Positions 18,854 to 28,954 of a stretch of 64,000 nucleotides of DNA are shown here, piece by piece. Source of the stretch: Mycolicibacterium porcinum (GTDB taxonomy: Bacteria; Actinomycetota; Actinomycetes; Mycobacteriales; Mycobacteriaceae); NCBI GenBank assembly GCA_002086835.1, contig MVIG01000006.1:124001-188000 (forward strand), written 5' to 3'. Made by a program: the position numbers and the translations under genes. Numbering within the stretch: the stretch's first letter is position 1; each line of letters starts with the position of its first letter. Below the pieces are notes generated by a model. That model was given only the letters and a program-made list of their open reading frames with translations, ran no database searches and was not told where the DNA came from.

Positions 18854-19614
18854 GCCTGGGCCAGCTTCATCACATGGCTCAGGATGTCCGGATACCGCTT
18901 GAGGTGCGCGCCGCCGTTGAGGTCGAGCACCTCGCCGGTCAGCCATGACGCCTGCGGCGAACACAGGAACACCACTGCGGCGGCGATGTCCTCGGGCGTT
19001 CCGCTGCGGCCCAGCGCCGTGTTCTCGACGTACTCCTCGACCACACCCGGAATCATCGCCGCGGGATCGGTCAGCGGGGTCTTCACGAATCCCGGCGCGA
19101 TCGCGTTGACGCGGATGCCGCGCGGTCCCATTTCGAGGGCGGCCACCTGCGTCAGCATCGACAGCCCGGCCTTGGCGGCACAGTAGGCGCTCATACCGGC
19201 CGCGGGCTGGCGCCCGTTGAGCGATGAGATCGACACCAGCACACCGCCTTCGGGCAGATTGCGCCCGGCGTGCTTGGCGACGATGAACCCGCCGTTGAGG
19301 CAGACGTCGACGACGGAGCGGAAGTCGTCGACCGCGAGATCGGTGATCAGGCCGACGTTGCTGAACCCGGCGCAGTTGAGCACGATGTCGACGGCGCCGG
19401 TGGCGGCGAAGAGCTTTTCCACCGCATCCTCGTCGGTGACGTCGACGTAGTGGCTCGTGTGCGGTGCGCCGAGCTGAGCGGCCCGGGCTGCTGCGCCATC
19501 GGCGTCTCGATCGGCGACAACGATGCGGCAGCCGTCGGCGGCCAGGGCCCGGGCGCTGGCCCATCCGATTCCCGAGGCTCCGCCGATGACGATCGCGACG
19601 CGTTCCGTGGTCAT
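18850..19614 (-). CDS. Short-chain dehydrogenase/reductase
   Basis: A classical SDR of 254 residues using NAD(P)(H). Cofactor loop GGASGIGWASA at about 11-21, an NCAG motif (VLNCAGFSNV) and the catalytic Ser-Tyr-Lys (SISSLNG and YCAAKAG) are all intact. The sequence resembles hydroxysteroid dehydrogenases of the 3-alpha/20-beta type, but the substrate cannot be fixed. Its ATG overlaps the stop of the upstream epimerase by four bases (ATGA), so both are one operon, preceded by a KstR-like box. This points to steroid or related lipid catabolism. Confidence 0.85.
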   Translation of the reverse strand: MTTERVAIVIGGASGIGWASARALAADGCRIVVADRDADGAAARAAQLGAPHTSHYVDVTDEDAVEKLFAATGAVDIVLNCAGFSNVGLITDLAVDDFRSVVDVCLNGGFIVAKHAGRNLPEGGVLVSISSLNGRQPAAGMSAYCAAKAGLSMLTQVAALEMGPRGIRVNAIAPGFVKTPLTDPAAMIPGVVEEYVENTALGRSGTPEDIAAAVVFLCSPQASWLTGEVLDLNGGAHLKRYPDILSHVMKLAQA

Positions 19615-20690
19615 GCTTTACTCCCGTCTGGTCTGTGGTCGCCCCACTTCTTGTCGATCGCGTTCCACGGGTCGGCCAACTGCCCCGGGTAGTCCTTGTA
19701 TGCGGACTTCGATCGCAGGAAGGCGCGGATCAGGGGCGCCGCCAATCCGATCGGAAAACGCTTCAGCCCGGCGTTGGCCCTCGTGTCCGCCAGCAGTTGC
19801 GGCCAGGAGTGATGCTGGAACCCGAGCACCTCCTGCGAGCGGGCGGTGTCCATCCAGTCGGTGGCGAACCAGGCGGCGTCGTCGTCGGGGTTGCCGGGCC
19901 GGCCGATCGGCAGGCCACCCTTGATGCCCATCGCGGACGCGGCTTCGGAACCGACCGCGGACTGGATGTGCCGGTGCGTTGCGGCATCGCCGCCGATCAG
20001 CAGAACCTCGTGGTTGACGGTTTCGGTCGGGACCGTGGTGGCCGCGACGAACGCCGCCGCCACATCACGCACGTCGACGGTCTGCAACCGCCCGTCGGCG
20101 GGCAGCACGCTCTCGAACGAGATGAGGTCGACGTCGATGTCGAGGCTGAACTCGCAGCTCATCACCCCGCCGAGACGCAGGATCAGCCAATCCAGCTTCG
20201 AGGCGCGGACCAGGGCTTCGGCCTCGACCTTGTGTGCGCCGTAGATGTCCGACGGGTTGACCGGGGTGTCAGGCCTCAGCACGTCGTCGGTGTGGTGCGG
20301 ATTGCGGGCGCCGTAGACGGCGATGCTGGATGCCTGGATGAACCGCGGCGGAGTGGGCTGGGCCTCGGCAGCACGCAGCAGCGACGCGGTGGCCTCGACG
20401 TTCACCTTCCGGGCCAGTCCGCGTCGCATGTAGCAGAAGGGCGGGATGATCGCGGCGAGGTGGATGATCGCGGCCGGCGCGACGGCGGAGATCAGCGTGT
20501 CGACGGCGGCGGAATCGGTGAGATCCGCCCAACGCACCTCGACGGATGGCGGGAGGGCGGGGGCGGCCTTGCGGTTCGCGGGGACGTCGAGATCCGTCGC
20601 GACCACCGTGCGGCCATCGCCGGCCAGCGTCTTCACGACGGCTGACCCCACCAAACCGAACGCGCCGGTAACCAAAACAGCGTCGGACAT
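19611..20690 (-). CDS. NAD-dependent epimerase/dehydratase (extended SDR)
   Basis: A 359-residue extended SDR. The N-terminal Rossmann loop is VTGAFGLVGSAV, the acidic D in VATDLDVP selects NAD, and the active site has SSIAVYG and YGAHK (YxxxK). The ATG at 20690 follows GAGGAGG; a frame extension to 20720 would read through the operator. It is the first gene of an operon with the SDR downstream. A perfect TNNAACNNGTTNNA site 12 bases upstream suggests control by the cholesterol-catabolism repressor KstR. The substrate is unknown; a steroid or sterol-derived alcohol is a reasonable guess. Confidence 0.82.
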   Translation of the reverse strand: MSDAVLVTGAFGLVGSAVVKTLAGDGRTVVATDLDVPANRKAAPALPPSVEVRWADLTDSAAVDTLISAVAPAAIIHLAAIIPPFCYMRRGLARKVNVEATASLLRAAEAQPTPPRFIQASSIAVYGARNPHHTDDVLRPDTPVNPSDIYGAHKVEAEALVRASKLDWLILRLGGVMSCEFSLDIDVDLISFESVLPADGRLQTVDVRDVAAAFVAATTVPTETVNHEVLLIGGDAATHRHIQSAVGSEAASAMGIKGGLPIGRPGNPDDDAAWFATDWMDTARSQEVLGFQHHSWPQLLADTRANAGLKRFPIGLAAPLIRAFLRSKSAYKDYPGQLADPWNAIDKKWGDHRPDGSKA

Positions 20691-20702
20691 AGGCCTCCTC
20701 GC

Positions 20703-20716
20703 TAGAACGTGTTGCA
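20703..20716 (-). promoter_or_regulatory. KstR-like operator before the epimerase-SDR operon
   Basis: TAGAACGTGTTGCA fits the KstR consensus TNNAACNNGTTNNA at every fixed position. A 12-bp perfect palindrome GTGTTGCAACAC (20709-20720) overlaps it. Confidence 0.65.
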
Positions 20717-21089
20717 ACACTAGCGAACGCGAGTGTGGTGTGTGTCACCGCGATCCGGACCGGGTTCGGGTGTTGGCGGCAGGCTGTTCGCCCCGGAGCG
20801 CTCAGCAAAAAGAACCTCGCCGTCGTACCGGGGGTGTTGCGGAGAAGGCGAATGTTGCTGCGGTTGCCTCAAAAGCATTGGTCGATGGCATCGTCAATAA
20901 ATACCTGTGACTGGGGTCACCTCGCGGACCGCTATGTGATCCATTTGCCGGAACGGTCGTCGTACCCGGATTTGGAAATTTGCCGGAGACCTATGCAAGG
21001 TGTGTGCTGTAGGTATCGGCGAAAGTGAGCCAATCGCAGGCGTTTGTGATGTACTCGGTTGCACGCGTCAGCAATTGGGGAGGTGTGGG
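20717..21089 (+). other. Intergenic region of 373 bases with a CRP-like site
   Basis: No convincing gene is seen. It holds the promoter of the epimerase operon on the left and that of the 91-residue protein on the right. TGTGA-CTGGGG-TCACC at 20906-20921 fits the CRP/Rv3676 pattern TGTGA-N6-TCACA at nine of ten fixed positions. Confidence 0.4.
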
Positions 21090-21365
21090 ATGTCCGAAGA
21101 AGTCGTGACGGGGGTTAACGACAGTGACTCCGGCGAAATTGCCGAAGAAGTTGCTGTGGGGTCCTCGGTGATCGTGTATCCGGGAACTGACGAAGAACTG
21201 CACGGCACTGTCGTCGAAGATTTCGCCGACTTGGCTGGGACCGCGGTTGAGGTCGCCGGCGAGCGAATCGTCGAACCGGCACGGCGCTGGGCAGTCAATC
21301 TCGACGACGGCGGCCTGGTGTTCGTCGACGACGACAGCATCGCGCTGGCCGCGGAAGCTGCCTGA
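21090..21365 (+). CDS. Small acidic protein with SH3-like core, unknown function
   Basis: A 91-residue acidic protein. The ATG at 21090 follows GGGGAGG. After an acidic N-terminal tail (MSEEVVTGVNDSDSGEIAEE) comes a beta-rich core: VGSSVIVYPGTDEELHGTVVEDFADL, then VEVAGERIVEPARRWAVNLDDGGLVFVDDDS. The pattern of a short strand with a Gly turn and DDG loops resembles KOW/SH3-type small barrels, but I do not recognise a named family. It is monocistronic and convergent with the P450 gene 12 bases away. Confidence 0.7.
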   Translation: MSEEVVTGVNDSDSGEIAEEVAVGSSVIVYPGTDEELHGTVVEDFADLAGTAVEVAGERIVEPARRWAVNLDDGGLVFVDDDSIALAAEAA

Positions 21366-21377
21366 GTTCCCGGTAGG

Positions 21378-22577
21378 TCACCGCACGCTCAGCGGCAGGT
21401 GACGTAACCGGCGCACCAGCATGCTGGGCTGCCATTCGGCGTCGCCTGCTGGCCGAATTGTGCTGCTGGCTGACAGCAGCGCCGATATCACGATGCGGGC
21501 CTCCAGGCGTGCCAATGCAGCGCCGATGCAGAAGTGCCCGCCCTTTCCAAAAGCGACATGGTTCTTGATGTTCGGCCGTTGCAGCCGGAACTCGTTCGGA
21601 GCCTCGAACACTGCCTCATCGCGGTTGGCCGCGCCCCACAACAGCAGTAGGTGGCTGTCCGCGGGTACCGCGACCCCTGCCAGTTCGGCATCGGCCAGCA
21701 CATGCCGGTAGTGCCCCCGGAACGGGGACTCGAACCGCAACACCTCCTCCAGGAACGGCGCGATCAGGGCTGGATCGCGGCGCAGCCGCTCGGCGAGTTC
21801 GGGCCGGCGGCTCAGAATCCATACCGCGCTGCCGATCAACGAGGCCGTCGATTCCGCGCCCGCGCCGACCAGCTGGATCAGGATGAATACCGCGACGTCC
21901 GGGGAGACCCGCTCAGCCGCGCAGTAGGTGGCCAGGTCTCCCAGCAGGTTTTCCCGTGGGTTTGCCGAAGCTGCACCGAACTGTTCGGTCAGGTACCCAC
22001 CGAGCTCGACGGCGGCGATGCCTGACGCGGTGAGTTGTTCGGAGTCGACCAGCCCGTCGAGCAGTTGGGTGCTGGCATAGGCCCACGCGACCAGCCGATC
22101 GACGTCTGCGGCCGGCAGTCCCAGCAGGTGCGCGACCACCAGCATGGGCAGCCGGTCGGCCAGCGTGGACATCCACTCGAACTCTCCGCTCGCGCCGGTC
22201 AACAACTCGGCGGTGAGGTCGGCGATGAACGGTTCGAGTTCGGCTATCCGCCTGACCGCCATCCGAGGCAGCACCAACTTGCGATGAGCGGCGTGCGCCG
22301 GGTCGTCGGCGGTGGCCAACACGTGGATGGGACTGCCGGGCTCGGCCATGCCGAATGCCGAGACGGTGCCGTCGGGCTGCGACCACATGGTCGCCGTGAG
22401 ATTCGAGGAGAAGTCCTGGGACCGTGCGGTGGCCTCGATGACCGCGTCGAATGACGTCACCACGAAGAACGGCGAGTCGCCGACCTGTGCCACCGGTGCG
22501 GCGGCGCGCAACCGGTCGTAGAGCGGATACGGATCCTGCAGGCAGGCCGGTTCGAACAGTTCGTGTGCCAGGAGCAT
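21378..22577 (-). CDS. Cytochrome P450
   Basis: A haem monooxygenase of about 399 residues. The haem Cys motif FGKGGHFCIGAALARLEA, the ExxR motif (EEVLRFESP) and an I-helix VGAGAESTASL (normally AGxET; here the acidic residue and Ser-Thr are kept) are all present. I choose the ATG at 22577 (MLLAHELFEPACLQDPYPLY), which gives normal length; a TTG at 22694 would add 39 low-complexity residues and reach the divergent TetR promoter. Substrate unknown. The redox partner is not encoded nearby. The divergent TetR gene is the likely regulator. Confidence 0.9.
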   Translation of the reverse strand: MLLAHELFEPACLQDPYPLYDRLRAAAPVAQVGDSPFFVVTSFDAVIEATARSQDFSSNLTATMWSQPDGTVSAFGMAEPGSPIHVLATADDPAHAAHRKLVLPRMAVRRIAELEPFIADLTAELLTGASGEFEWMSTLADRLPMLVVAHLLGLPAADVDRLVAWAYASTQLLDGLVDSEQLTASGIAAVELGGYLTEQFGAASANPRENLLGDLATYCAAERVSPDVAVFILIQLVGAGAESTASLIGSAVWILSRRPELAERLRRDPALIAPFLEEVLRFESPFRGHYRHVLADAELAGVAVPADSHLLLLWGAANRDEAVFEAPNEFRLQRPNIKNHVAFGKGGHFCIGAALARLEARIVISALLSASSTIRPAGDAEWQPSMLVRRLRHLPLSVR

Positions 22578-22729
22578 TTGGCCAGGTTGGCTGGCGATCG
22601 TGGGCTGGTCAATGAAGCCGGGACATGTTGATATCGACCGCTCTGGCGCGGGGCGCCGGGGTGTCTCAGCGGGCAGGGTTGACCTGCGATTCAAGTGAGA
22701 AAACTACGAGATTCTGTCTCAAATTGCGA

Positions 22730-22735
22730 TAAATT
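22730..22735 (+). promoter_or_regulatory. -10 element of the TetR gene, leaderless layout
   Basis: TAAATT in the AT-rich stretch between P450 and tetR. The predicted start lies next to the ATG at 22743. Small inverted repeats GAGA-N5-TCTC (22709-22721) and GCGA-N5-TCGC (22726-22738) flank it and are candidate operator halves. Confidence 0.4.
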
Positions 22736-22742
22736 CGCTTTC

Positions 22743-23309
22743 ATGTCTCCCAAGCGCGCGGACTGGTTGGTCGGCGGTGACCGTCGTGTCGAGGCGGCCG
22801 AGCGTATCTACACCGCGGCGGCCGCAATGGTGGCGCGCGACGGGATCGACGCGCTGGACATCGACGCCCTGGCGGCACGGGTGCACTGCTCGCGCGCCAC
22901 GATCTACCGGCATGCGGGTGGCAAGGCGCAGATCCGCGACGCCGTGCTGGCCCGGTTGGCCGCGTCGATCGTCGGGGAGGTGCGACGCGCGGTCGTCGGG
23001 CTGACCGGGGCGCAACGGGTACTGACTGCCATTACCGTTGCCTTGCAACGCATTCGGGCCGATCAGATGTTCGATCTGCTCCTCGGCTCACTGCGCAGCG
23101 AGGGTGGGATGGCGGACCTGGCGCAATCGCCGGTGCTTGCCACGTTCGCGGCGGAACTCACCGGTCTGGACGAGGACGACCCGGCGGCCGCGGCATGGAT
23201 CGTGCGGTTGGTGCTGTCGTTGTTGGTGTGGCCGGGTGCCGACGACGCGGCCGAGGGGGAGATGTTGGAGCGCTTCGTCGCCCCGGCGTTCGGCGCGGCC
23301 CGGGCCTAG
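22743..23309 (+). CDS. TetR-family regulator, probably of the P450
   Basis: A 188-residue repressor. The N-terminal helix-turn-helix reads ALDIDALAARVHCSRATIYRHAGGKAQIRDAVL (helices 2-4 at about 36-66), with Tyr-Arg-His in the recognition helix. The ligand-binding half is all-helical. ATG 22743 is preferred over a GTG at 22695 because the -10 element sits between them. It is divergent from the P450 gene, the usual arrangement for a regulator of that gene. Its stop overlaps the FGE stop in a shared CTAG (23306-23309). The ligand is unknown. Confidence 0.85.
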   Translation: MSPKRADWLVGGDRRVEAAERIYTAAAAMVARDGIDALDIDALAARVHCSRATIYRHAGGKAQIRDAVLARLAASIVGEVRRAVVGLTGAQRVLTAITVALQRIRADQMFDLLLGSLRSEGGMADLAQSPVLATFAAELTGLDEDDPAAAAWIVRLVLSLLVWPGADDAAEGEMLERFVAPAFGAARA

Positions 23310-24193
23310 TCGCCGCGGCGCACACATCGAAAACCGATGTGGCTCATACCCGTATCCACCATCTGCGGCCGTCGGGACGCCGGCCGGTAGCGCATGCAGT
23401 AGCTGTCGGCACACAGGAACGAGCCACCTTTGATCACCCTGCGCCCGATCTGGAACTGCGGCTGGTTCGGGTCGTAGGTGTCCGCGGCGCAACACGGTGT
23501 GGTCGCCCGGTCCTCGCCGTACCAGTCCGTGGTCCACTCCCAGACATTGCCCGCCATGTCGAACAGGCCGTAACCGTTGGGCTCGAAGCTGCCCACCGGT
23601 TTCGTTGTGCCGTAACCGGTATCGGGCAGATACGGGAACTCGCCGTGCCAGTAGTTCGCCAGCCGCTGGCCGGGCTGCTCCGGCTCGTCACCCCAGGTGT
23701 ATGCCGTACCGGAGATCCCACCGCGGGCCGCGGTCTCCCACTCGGCCTCAGTGGGCAGCTGCAGGCCGGCCCACTCCGCGTACGCCGCGGCATCGTCAAA
23801 GGCGATGTGCACCACGGGATGCTGTTCACGCCCCTTCAGCGACGACCTTGGTCCACGGGGATGATCCCAGCACGCACCCGGAGTCCATACCCACCACTGG
23901 TTGATGTGGCGCAGGTCCACCGGGCCGGTGGTGCGCTGGAACACCATCGAGCCGGGTACCAGATTCTCCGGTGGCGCGCCGGGGAAGTCATCCGGGTTCA
24001 CCGGTCGTTCGGCGACAGTGACGTAGCCGGTGGCGTGCACGAACTCGGCGTAGTCGGCGTTGGTCACCTGGTGACGTTGGATCCAGAACCCGGCGGTCGA
24101 GACCTCGCGTGCCGGTGCCTCTTCCGGATAGTGCGTGTCGGAGCCGAGGATCGTCGTCTGCGCCGGAATCCAGACCAGATCAGTTGCTGTCAT
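23306..24193 (-). CDS. Formylglycine-generating enzyme (sulfatase activator)
   Basis: Oxidises the active-site Cys of sulfatases to formylglycine using copper and O2. It is 295 residues. The FGE fold is recognisable from GFWIQRHQVTNADYAEFV, LPTEAEWETAARGG, GLFDMAGNVWEWTTDWY and the catalytic segment GGSFLCADSYCMRYRP with the redox pair C261 and C266. It lies downstream of two arylsulfatase genes that both carry the target CTAGR motif, so the operon encodes both enzymes and their activator. The gap to the HAD gene is 78 bases, same strand. Confidence 0.93.
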   Translation of the reverse strand: MTATDLVWIPAQTTILGSDTHYPEEAPAREVSTAGFWIQRHQVTNADYAEFVHATGYVTVAERPVNPDDFPGAPPENLVPGSMVFQRTTGPVDLRHINQWWVWTPGACWDHPRGPRSSLKGREQHPVVHIAFDDAAAYAEWAGLQLPTEAEWETAARGGISGTAYTWGDEPEQPGQRLANYWHGEFPYLPDTGYGTTKPVGSFEPNGYGLFDMAGNVWEWTTDWYGEDRATTPCCAADTYDPNQPQFQIGRRVIKGGSFLCADSYCMRYRPASRRPQMVDTGMSHIGFRCVRRGD

Positions 24194-24271
24194 ACATCGA
24201 CTCTGCGGTGAGAGTGAGGGTTACTCGCACTTGTGCGCCCTGGACGCAGAGTCGATGACCTCGGTGCACGC

Positions 24272-25165
24272 TCAGTCAAAGACCGCGGTCCAATCGTCAC
24301 GCATGCTGGCCACGGCCCAGCCCTGTTCGGTGGCGAGCCCCAGCGCCTTCTCCGCTCCTGCGGTGTAATCGAATTCGCGGTCGGGGTCGTCGTGGCGCAC
24401 CAGCAATCCCATCGACGGGCCGGGCCCGCCGGCGGTGTACTCGAGCATCTGGATGTCACCGTTGGAGTTGCCTGCCGCGAAGATCGGCCGACGGCCCACC
24501 CGGCCCCAGATGCGGACCGCCTTGACCGGGCCGTCGTTCAGGAATTCCGGGGTGGCTGTCGTCTTGAGTTGCCCGTCGACGAAGTCCAGCCCCACCGAAC
24601 TGCCGATCACCCGCTCCGGTGGCACGCCGTACATCGACGATGTCACCGGGCGCATGAAATCGCGGCCACCGCCGGAGACGATGTAGTTGGTGAAACCGTT
24701 GGTCTCCAGGTAGCGCAGCAACTCGATCATCGGCAGGTAGCCGCACGTTGTGTACGGGCGGCCCAGGGTCGGGTGCTGCGCTTCGGCGAAGAACGCCTTG
24801 ATCCGCTCGGCGTGCTCGTCGACCGTCAGTCCGGCGTAGGCCGAAAGTATGCCACCGGCAAGGACTTTCAGCGCCGAATCGTCACCGTTGTAGTGCCTGG
24901 TGACCGCGTCGCCGAACCAGGCCAGGTCGCCTGCGGCGGCAGCGGTGTAGGGCTGCTTGGCAGCCAGGGCCGGGTCGGCCGCTGCCTGCTCGGCCAACCG
25001 GCGCACCAGGAAGTCCAACTGGATGTAGGCCGGCTTCTCGCACCACAGCGTGCCGTCGTTGTCGAACACGGCGACGCGCTCTTCGGGTGCGAACTCTGCG
25101 GTGGCCGCGCCTACGAAGTCGACGATGGCCGACTTCGTAGGCCCGTCATTCCAGGAGTCCAGCAT
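24272..25165 (-). CDS. HAD-superfamily hydrolase in sulfatase operon
   Basis: A 297-residue HAD phosphatase-like protein of the phosphoserine phosphatase branch. Motif I is VFDNDGTLWC (nucleophile Asp and DxD), motif II VSGGGRDF, and motif IV AAGNSNGDIQML. A helical cap lies between motifs I and II (about residues 45-145). Its ATG follows the sulfatase stop with no gap (TAGATG), so translation is coupled. The substrate is unknown; the position suggests action on a phosphorylated product of, or competitor to, the sulfate ester pathway. Confidence 0.85.
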   Translation of the reverse strand: MLDSWNDGPTKSAIVDFVGAATAEFAPEERVAVFDNDGTLWCEKPAYIQLDFLVRRLAEQAAADPALAAKQPYTAAAAGDLAWFGDAVTRHYNGDDSALKVLAGGILSAYAGLTVDEHAERIKAFFAEAQHPTLGRPYTTCGYLPMIELLRYLETNGFTNYIVSGGGRDFMRPVTSSMYGVPPERVIGSSVGLDFVDGQLKTTATPEFLNDGPVKAVRIWGRVGRRPIFAAGNSNGDIQMLEYTAGGPGPSMGLLVRHDDPDREFDYTAGAEKALGLATEQGWAVASMRDDWTAVFD

Positions 25166-26707
25166 CTAGTCGGCCGCCAGGAATGCGTGCAGCTTTTCCA
25201 CCGCGTGGTTGATCGTGAACGACGCCGCTTCCTGTCGAGGCGGGAATTCCTTGAAGGTCTCCAGGAACTGCGTCACGATGGCCCCGGCGTAGAACGCGAT
25301 GTAGTCGTGGTCGAGCCACCAGTCGTAATAGGTGTTCGACGTGATGTCGCCGCGCTCGTAGGGGTCGGTGCGCAGATTGAAGATCTTCGGGGCCCGCAGT
25401 GGGGTGAACGGTTCGGCCCAGATCTGCAGCGTGCCCTGGCAGCGCTGCTCCTGGAACACCACTTTCCAGTTGTGGAAACGCAATCCGAGCACGTCGCAGT
25501 CATCGGAGAAGTAGATGAAGCCTTTGCGTGGGCTCTCTTCGACCTCGCCGGTCAGGTAAGGCAGCAGATTGAATGCGTCCAGGTGAACCTTGAAGTTCTT
25601 GTCACCCACCTGGTGGCCGGCCTTGAGCTTTTCGACGATATCCGGCTCCCCTGCAGCCGCCAGGAAGGTGGGGAACCAGTCGTGGTGCTGGATGATCTCG
25701 TTGGAGATGGTGCCCGCCTTGATCTTTCCGGGCCAGCGGATCAGCTCGGGGATGCGGAAGGCGCCCTCCCAGTTGGTGTTCTTCTCGCTGCGGAACGGTG
25801 TGGTGGCACCGTCGGGCCAGGTGTTGGCGTGTGGTCCGTTGTCGGTCGAGTAGATCACGATGGTGTCGTCGGCGATGCCCAGTTCATCGACCAGATCGAG
25901 CAACTTACCGACGTGCCGGTCGTGGTCGATCATCGTGTCGTGGTAGGGCGACTGCCAAACACCTGCCTGGCCAACAGATTCCGGTTTGGTGTGGGTGCGC
26001 AGGTGCATGTGGGTGGTGTTCATCCACACGAAGAACGGCGTCTCGGCGGCGACCTGGCGTCGGATGAAATCCACGCAGGCATCGGTGGTCTCGTCGTCGA
26101 TGGTCTCCATGCGTTTCTTGGTCAGCGGACCGGTGTCCTCGATGCGCTGCTTGCCGACAGGTCCGTACTTCGGATCGTCAGGTTCTGTCGAGACCTCGTC
26201 GGTGGCCCAGGAATGGATGACGCCGCGCGGACGCTGCAGGTCGGCCAGGACCGGGAACTGTTCCTTCTTCGGATAGTCCGGTAGCTCGGGTTCCTCTTCC
26301 ACGTTGAGGTGGTAGAGATTTCCGAAGAACTCGTCGAAGCCGTGCGCGGTCGGCAGGTACTTGTTGAGGTCGCCGAGGTGGTTCTTGCCGAACTGGCCGG
26401 TGGCGTAGCCCAGCGGTTTGAGGCATTCGGCGATCGTCGGGTCCTCGGCCTGCAGCCCCACGTCGGCGCCGGGGAAGCCCACCTTGCTCAGGCCGGTGCG
26501 GTAGACGCTCTGCCCGGTGATGAATGCCGAGCGGCCCGCCGTGCAGCTCTGCTCGCCGTACGCGTCGGTGAACAGCATGCCTTCCTTGGCGATGCGGTCG
26601 ATGTTGGGCGTCTGGTATCCCATCAGCCCCATGCTGTAACACGACAGATTGCTGATGCCGATGTCGTCACCCCAGATGACCAGGATGTTGGGTTTCCCGT
26701 TGGGCAT
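25166..26707 (-). CDS. Arylsulfatase, paralogue B
   Basis: Type I sulfatase of 513 residues that hydrolyses sulfate esters with a formylglycine. The modified Cys is C55 in EQSCTAGRS (C-x-A-x-R). Metal ligands are visible: IWGDDIGISN at 11-20 and the later STDNGPH. Its start MPNGKPNILVIWGDDIGISN is identical to that of paralogue A, which supports ATG 26707 over the TTG two codons earlier. No signal peptide, so it is cytoplasmic. It is followed directly by the HAD gene and the FGE. A stretch at 25683-25825 is nearly identical in DNA to paralogue A. Confidence 0.92.
   Translation of the reverse strand: MPNGKPNILVIWGDDIGISNLSCYSMGLMGYQTPNIDRIAKEGMLFTDAYGEQSCTAGRSAFITGQSVYRTGLSKVGFPGADVGLQAEDPTIAECLKPLGYATGQFGKNHLGDLNKYLPTAHGFDEFFGNLYHLNVEEEPELPDYPKKEQFPVLADLQRPRGVIHSWATDEVSTEPDDPKYGPVGKQRIEDTGPLTKKRMETIDDETTDACVDFIRRQVAAETPFFVWMNTTHMHLRTHTKPESVGQAGVWQSPYHDTMIDHDRHVGKLLDLVDELGIADDTIVIYSTDNGPHANTWPDGATTPFRSEKNTNWEGAFRIPELIRWPGKIKAGTISNEIIQHHDWFPTFLAAAGEPDIVEKLKAGHQVGDKNFKVHLDAFNLLPYLTGEVEESPRKGFIYFSDDCDVLGLRFHNWKVVFQEQRCQGTLQIWAEPFTPLRAPKIFNLRTDPYERGDITSNTYYDWWLDHDYIAFYAGAIVTQFLETFKEFPPRQEAASFTINHAVEKLHAFLAAD
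25683..25825 (-). repeat. Near-identical tract shared by the two sulfatase genes, copy in B
   Basis: These 143 bases differ from 27363-27505 at only three positions (25763, 25766, 25806), the first 80 being identical, whereas the 60 bases just before differ at about 13. This is the mark of recent gene conversion. Confidence 0.75.
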
Positions 26708-26760
26708 GGCCAAGACCTCGCTCCCGTATCAGATTTGGTTGTCGCACTACCGCGAGCCGT

Positions 26761-26791
26761 CCCGCCCCCGACGCTGGGCGCGGGAGGCGGG
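26761..26791 (-). other. GC hairpin between the two sulfatase genes
   Basis: CCCGCCCCCG (26761-26770) can pair with CGGGAGGCGGG (26781-26791) with one bulge. It lies in the 129-base gap between the sulfatases and may attenuate or process the transcript. No U tract. Confidence 0.4.
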
Positions 26792-26836
26792 GTGACGAGC
26801 TCGCGCGTCTCAGGGAGAACTCAAGCCTGAACCCGC

Positions 26837-28387
<1,551 letters not shown>

Positions 28388-28674
28388 GTTGGCTCCTCGC
28401 CTCGACAGGTCCACCCCGACCCGGTTCCGACCCTATGCGCTGGGTGCCGTACTCGGCGCCGCTTCGCGCGCCTGTCGCCGGATATTTACGCATTCGTCTG
28501 GCGATGCGGTGGTAAGACCAGAGTCACGAGTGAGCCGACAATCCACGAGGCAGTGCGCACCATTGCGGCTGTGTCCTCGGTGTCCGCTACCTAGGCTTCG
28601 TCACCTGTTCCTCACGCTTCGGCCTGGTGTCAGGGACGTATCCGGCGCACCCTTAGAGGTGGAGGGTGATTGAG

Positions 28675-28950
28675 ATGTACGACAAGGATCTGACCAACAA
28701 ATGGCTCGTCGAGATCGAGTTCTCCGAAGACGACGTCCACACCCACGCCACGGCGCGGGCGCAGGTGCGCGACGACACGATGTCCACCACCGGTGATGCC
28801 TACCGCAACCCCAGGGATCCCGGGGCGCCGATGATCGGCGAGGAGATCGCCGCGGCCCGCGCGCTCATCGCGCTGGGCAGCGACCTACTGCATGCCGCGT
28901 CGGCACGCATCGAGCAGTCGACGCACCATCCGGTGCACCTGTACCGCTGA
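28675..28950 (+). CDS. DUF1876 small protein (Rv1738/Rv2632c-like)
   Basis: A 91-residue protein of the DUF1876 family, which includes the dormancy proteins Rv1738 and Rv2632c with a ribosome hibernation factor-like fold. The family pattern is visible: W-x-V-x-I-x-F-x-E near the N-terminus (KWLVEIEFSEDD), THATARAQVRD, an RNPxDPGAPMIGEEIAAARAL core and STHHPVHLY at the end. ATG 28675 follows GGAGGG at eight bases, so the upstream GTG at 28666 is less likely. No clear DosR box is seen upstream. It is convergent with the 3-beta-HSD gene, 4 bases apart. Confidence 0.85.
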   Translation: MYDKDLTNKWLVEIEFSEDDVHTHATARAQVRDDTMSTTGDAYRNPRDPGAPMIGEEIAAARALIALGSDLLHAASARIEQSTHHPVHLYR

Positions 28951-28954
28951 GCGG

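Noticed and set aside
28388-28674. DosR box upstream of the DUF1876 gene
   Set aside because: No stretch fits the GGGACTTTNGNCCC core well, though family members are DosR-controlled in M. tuberculosis.
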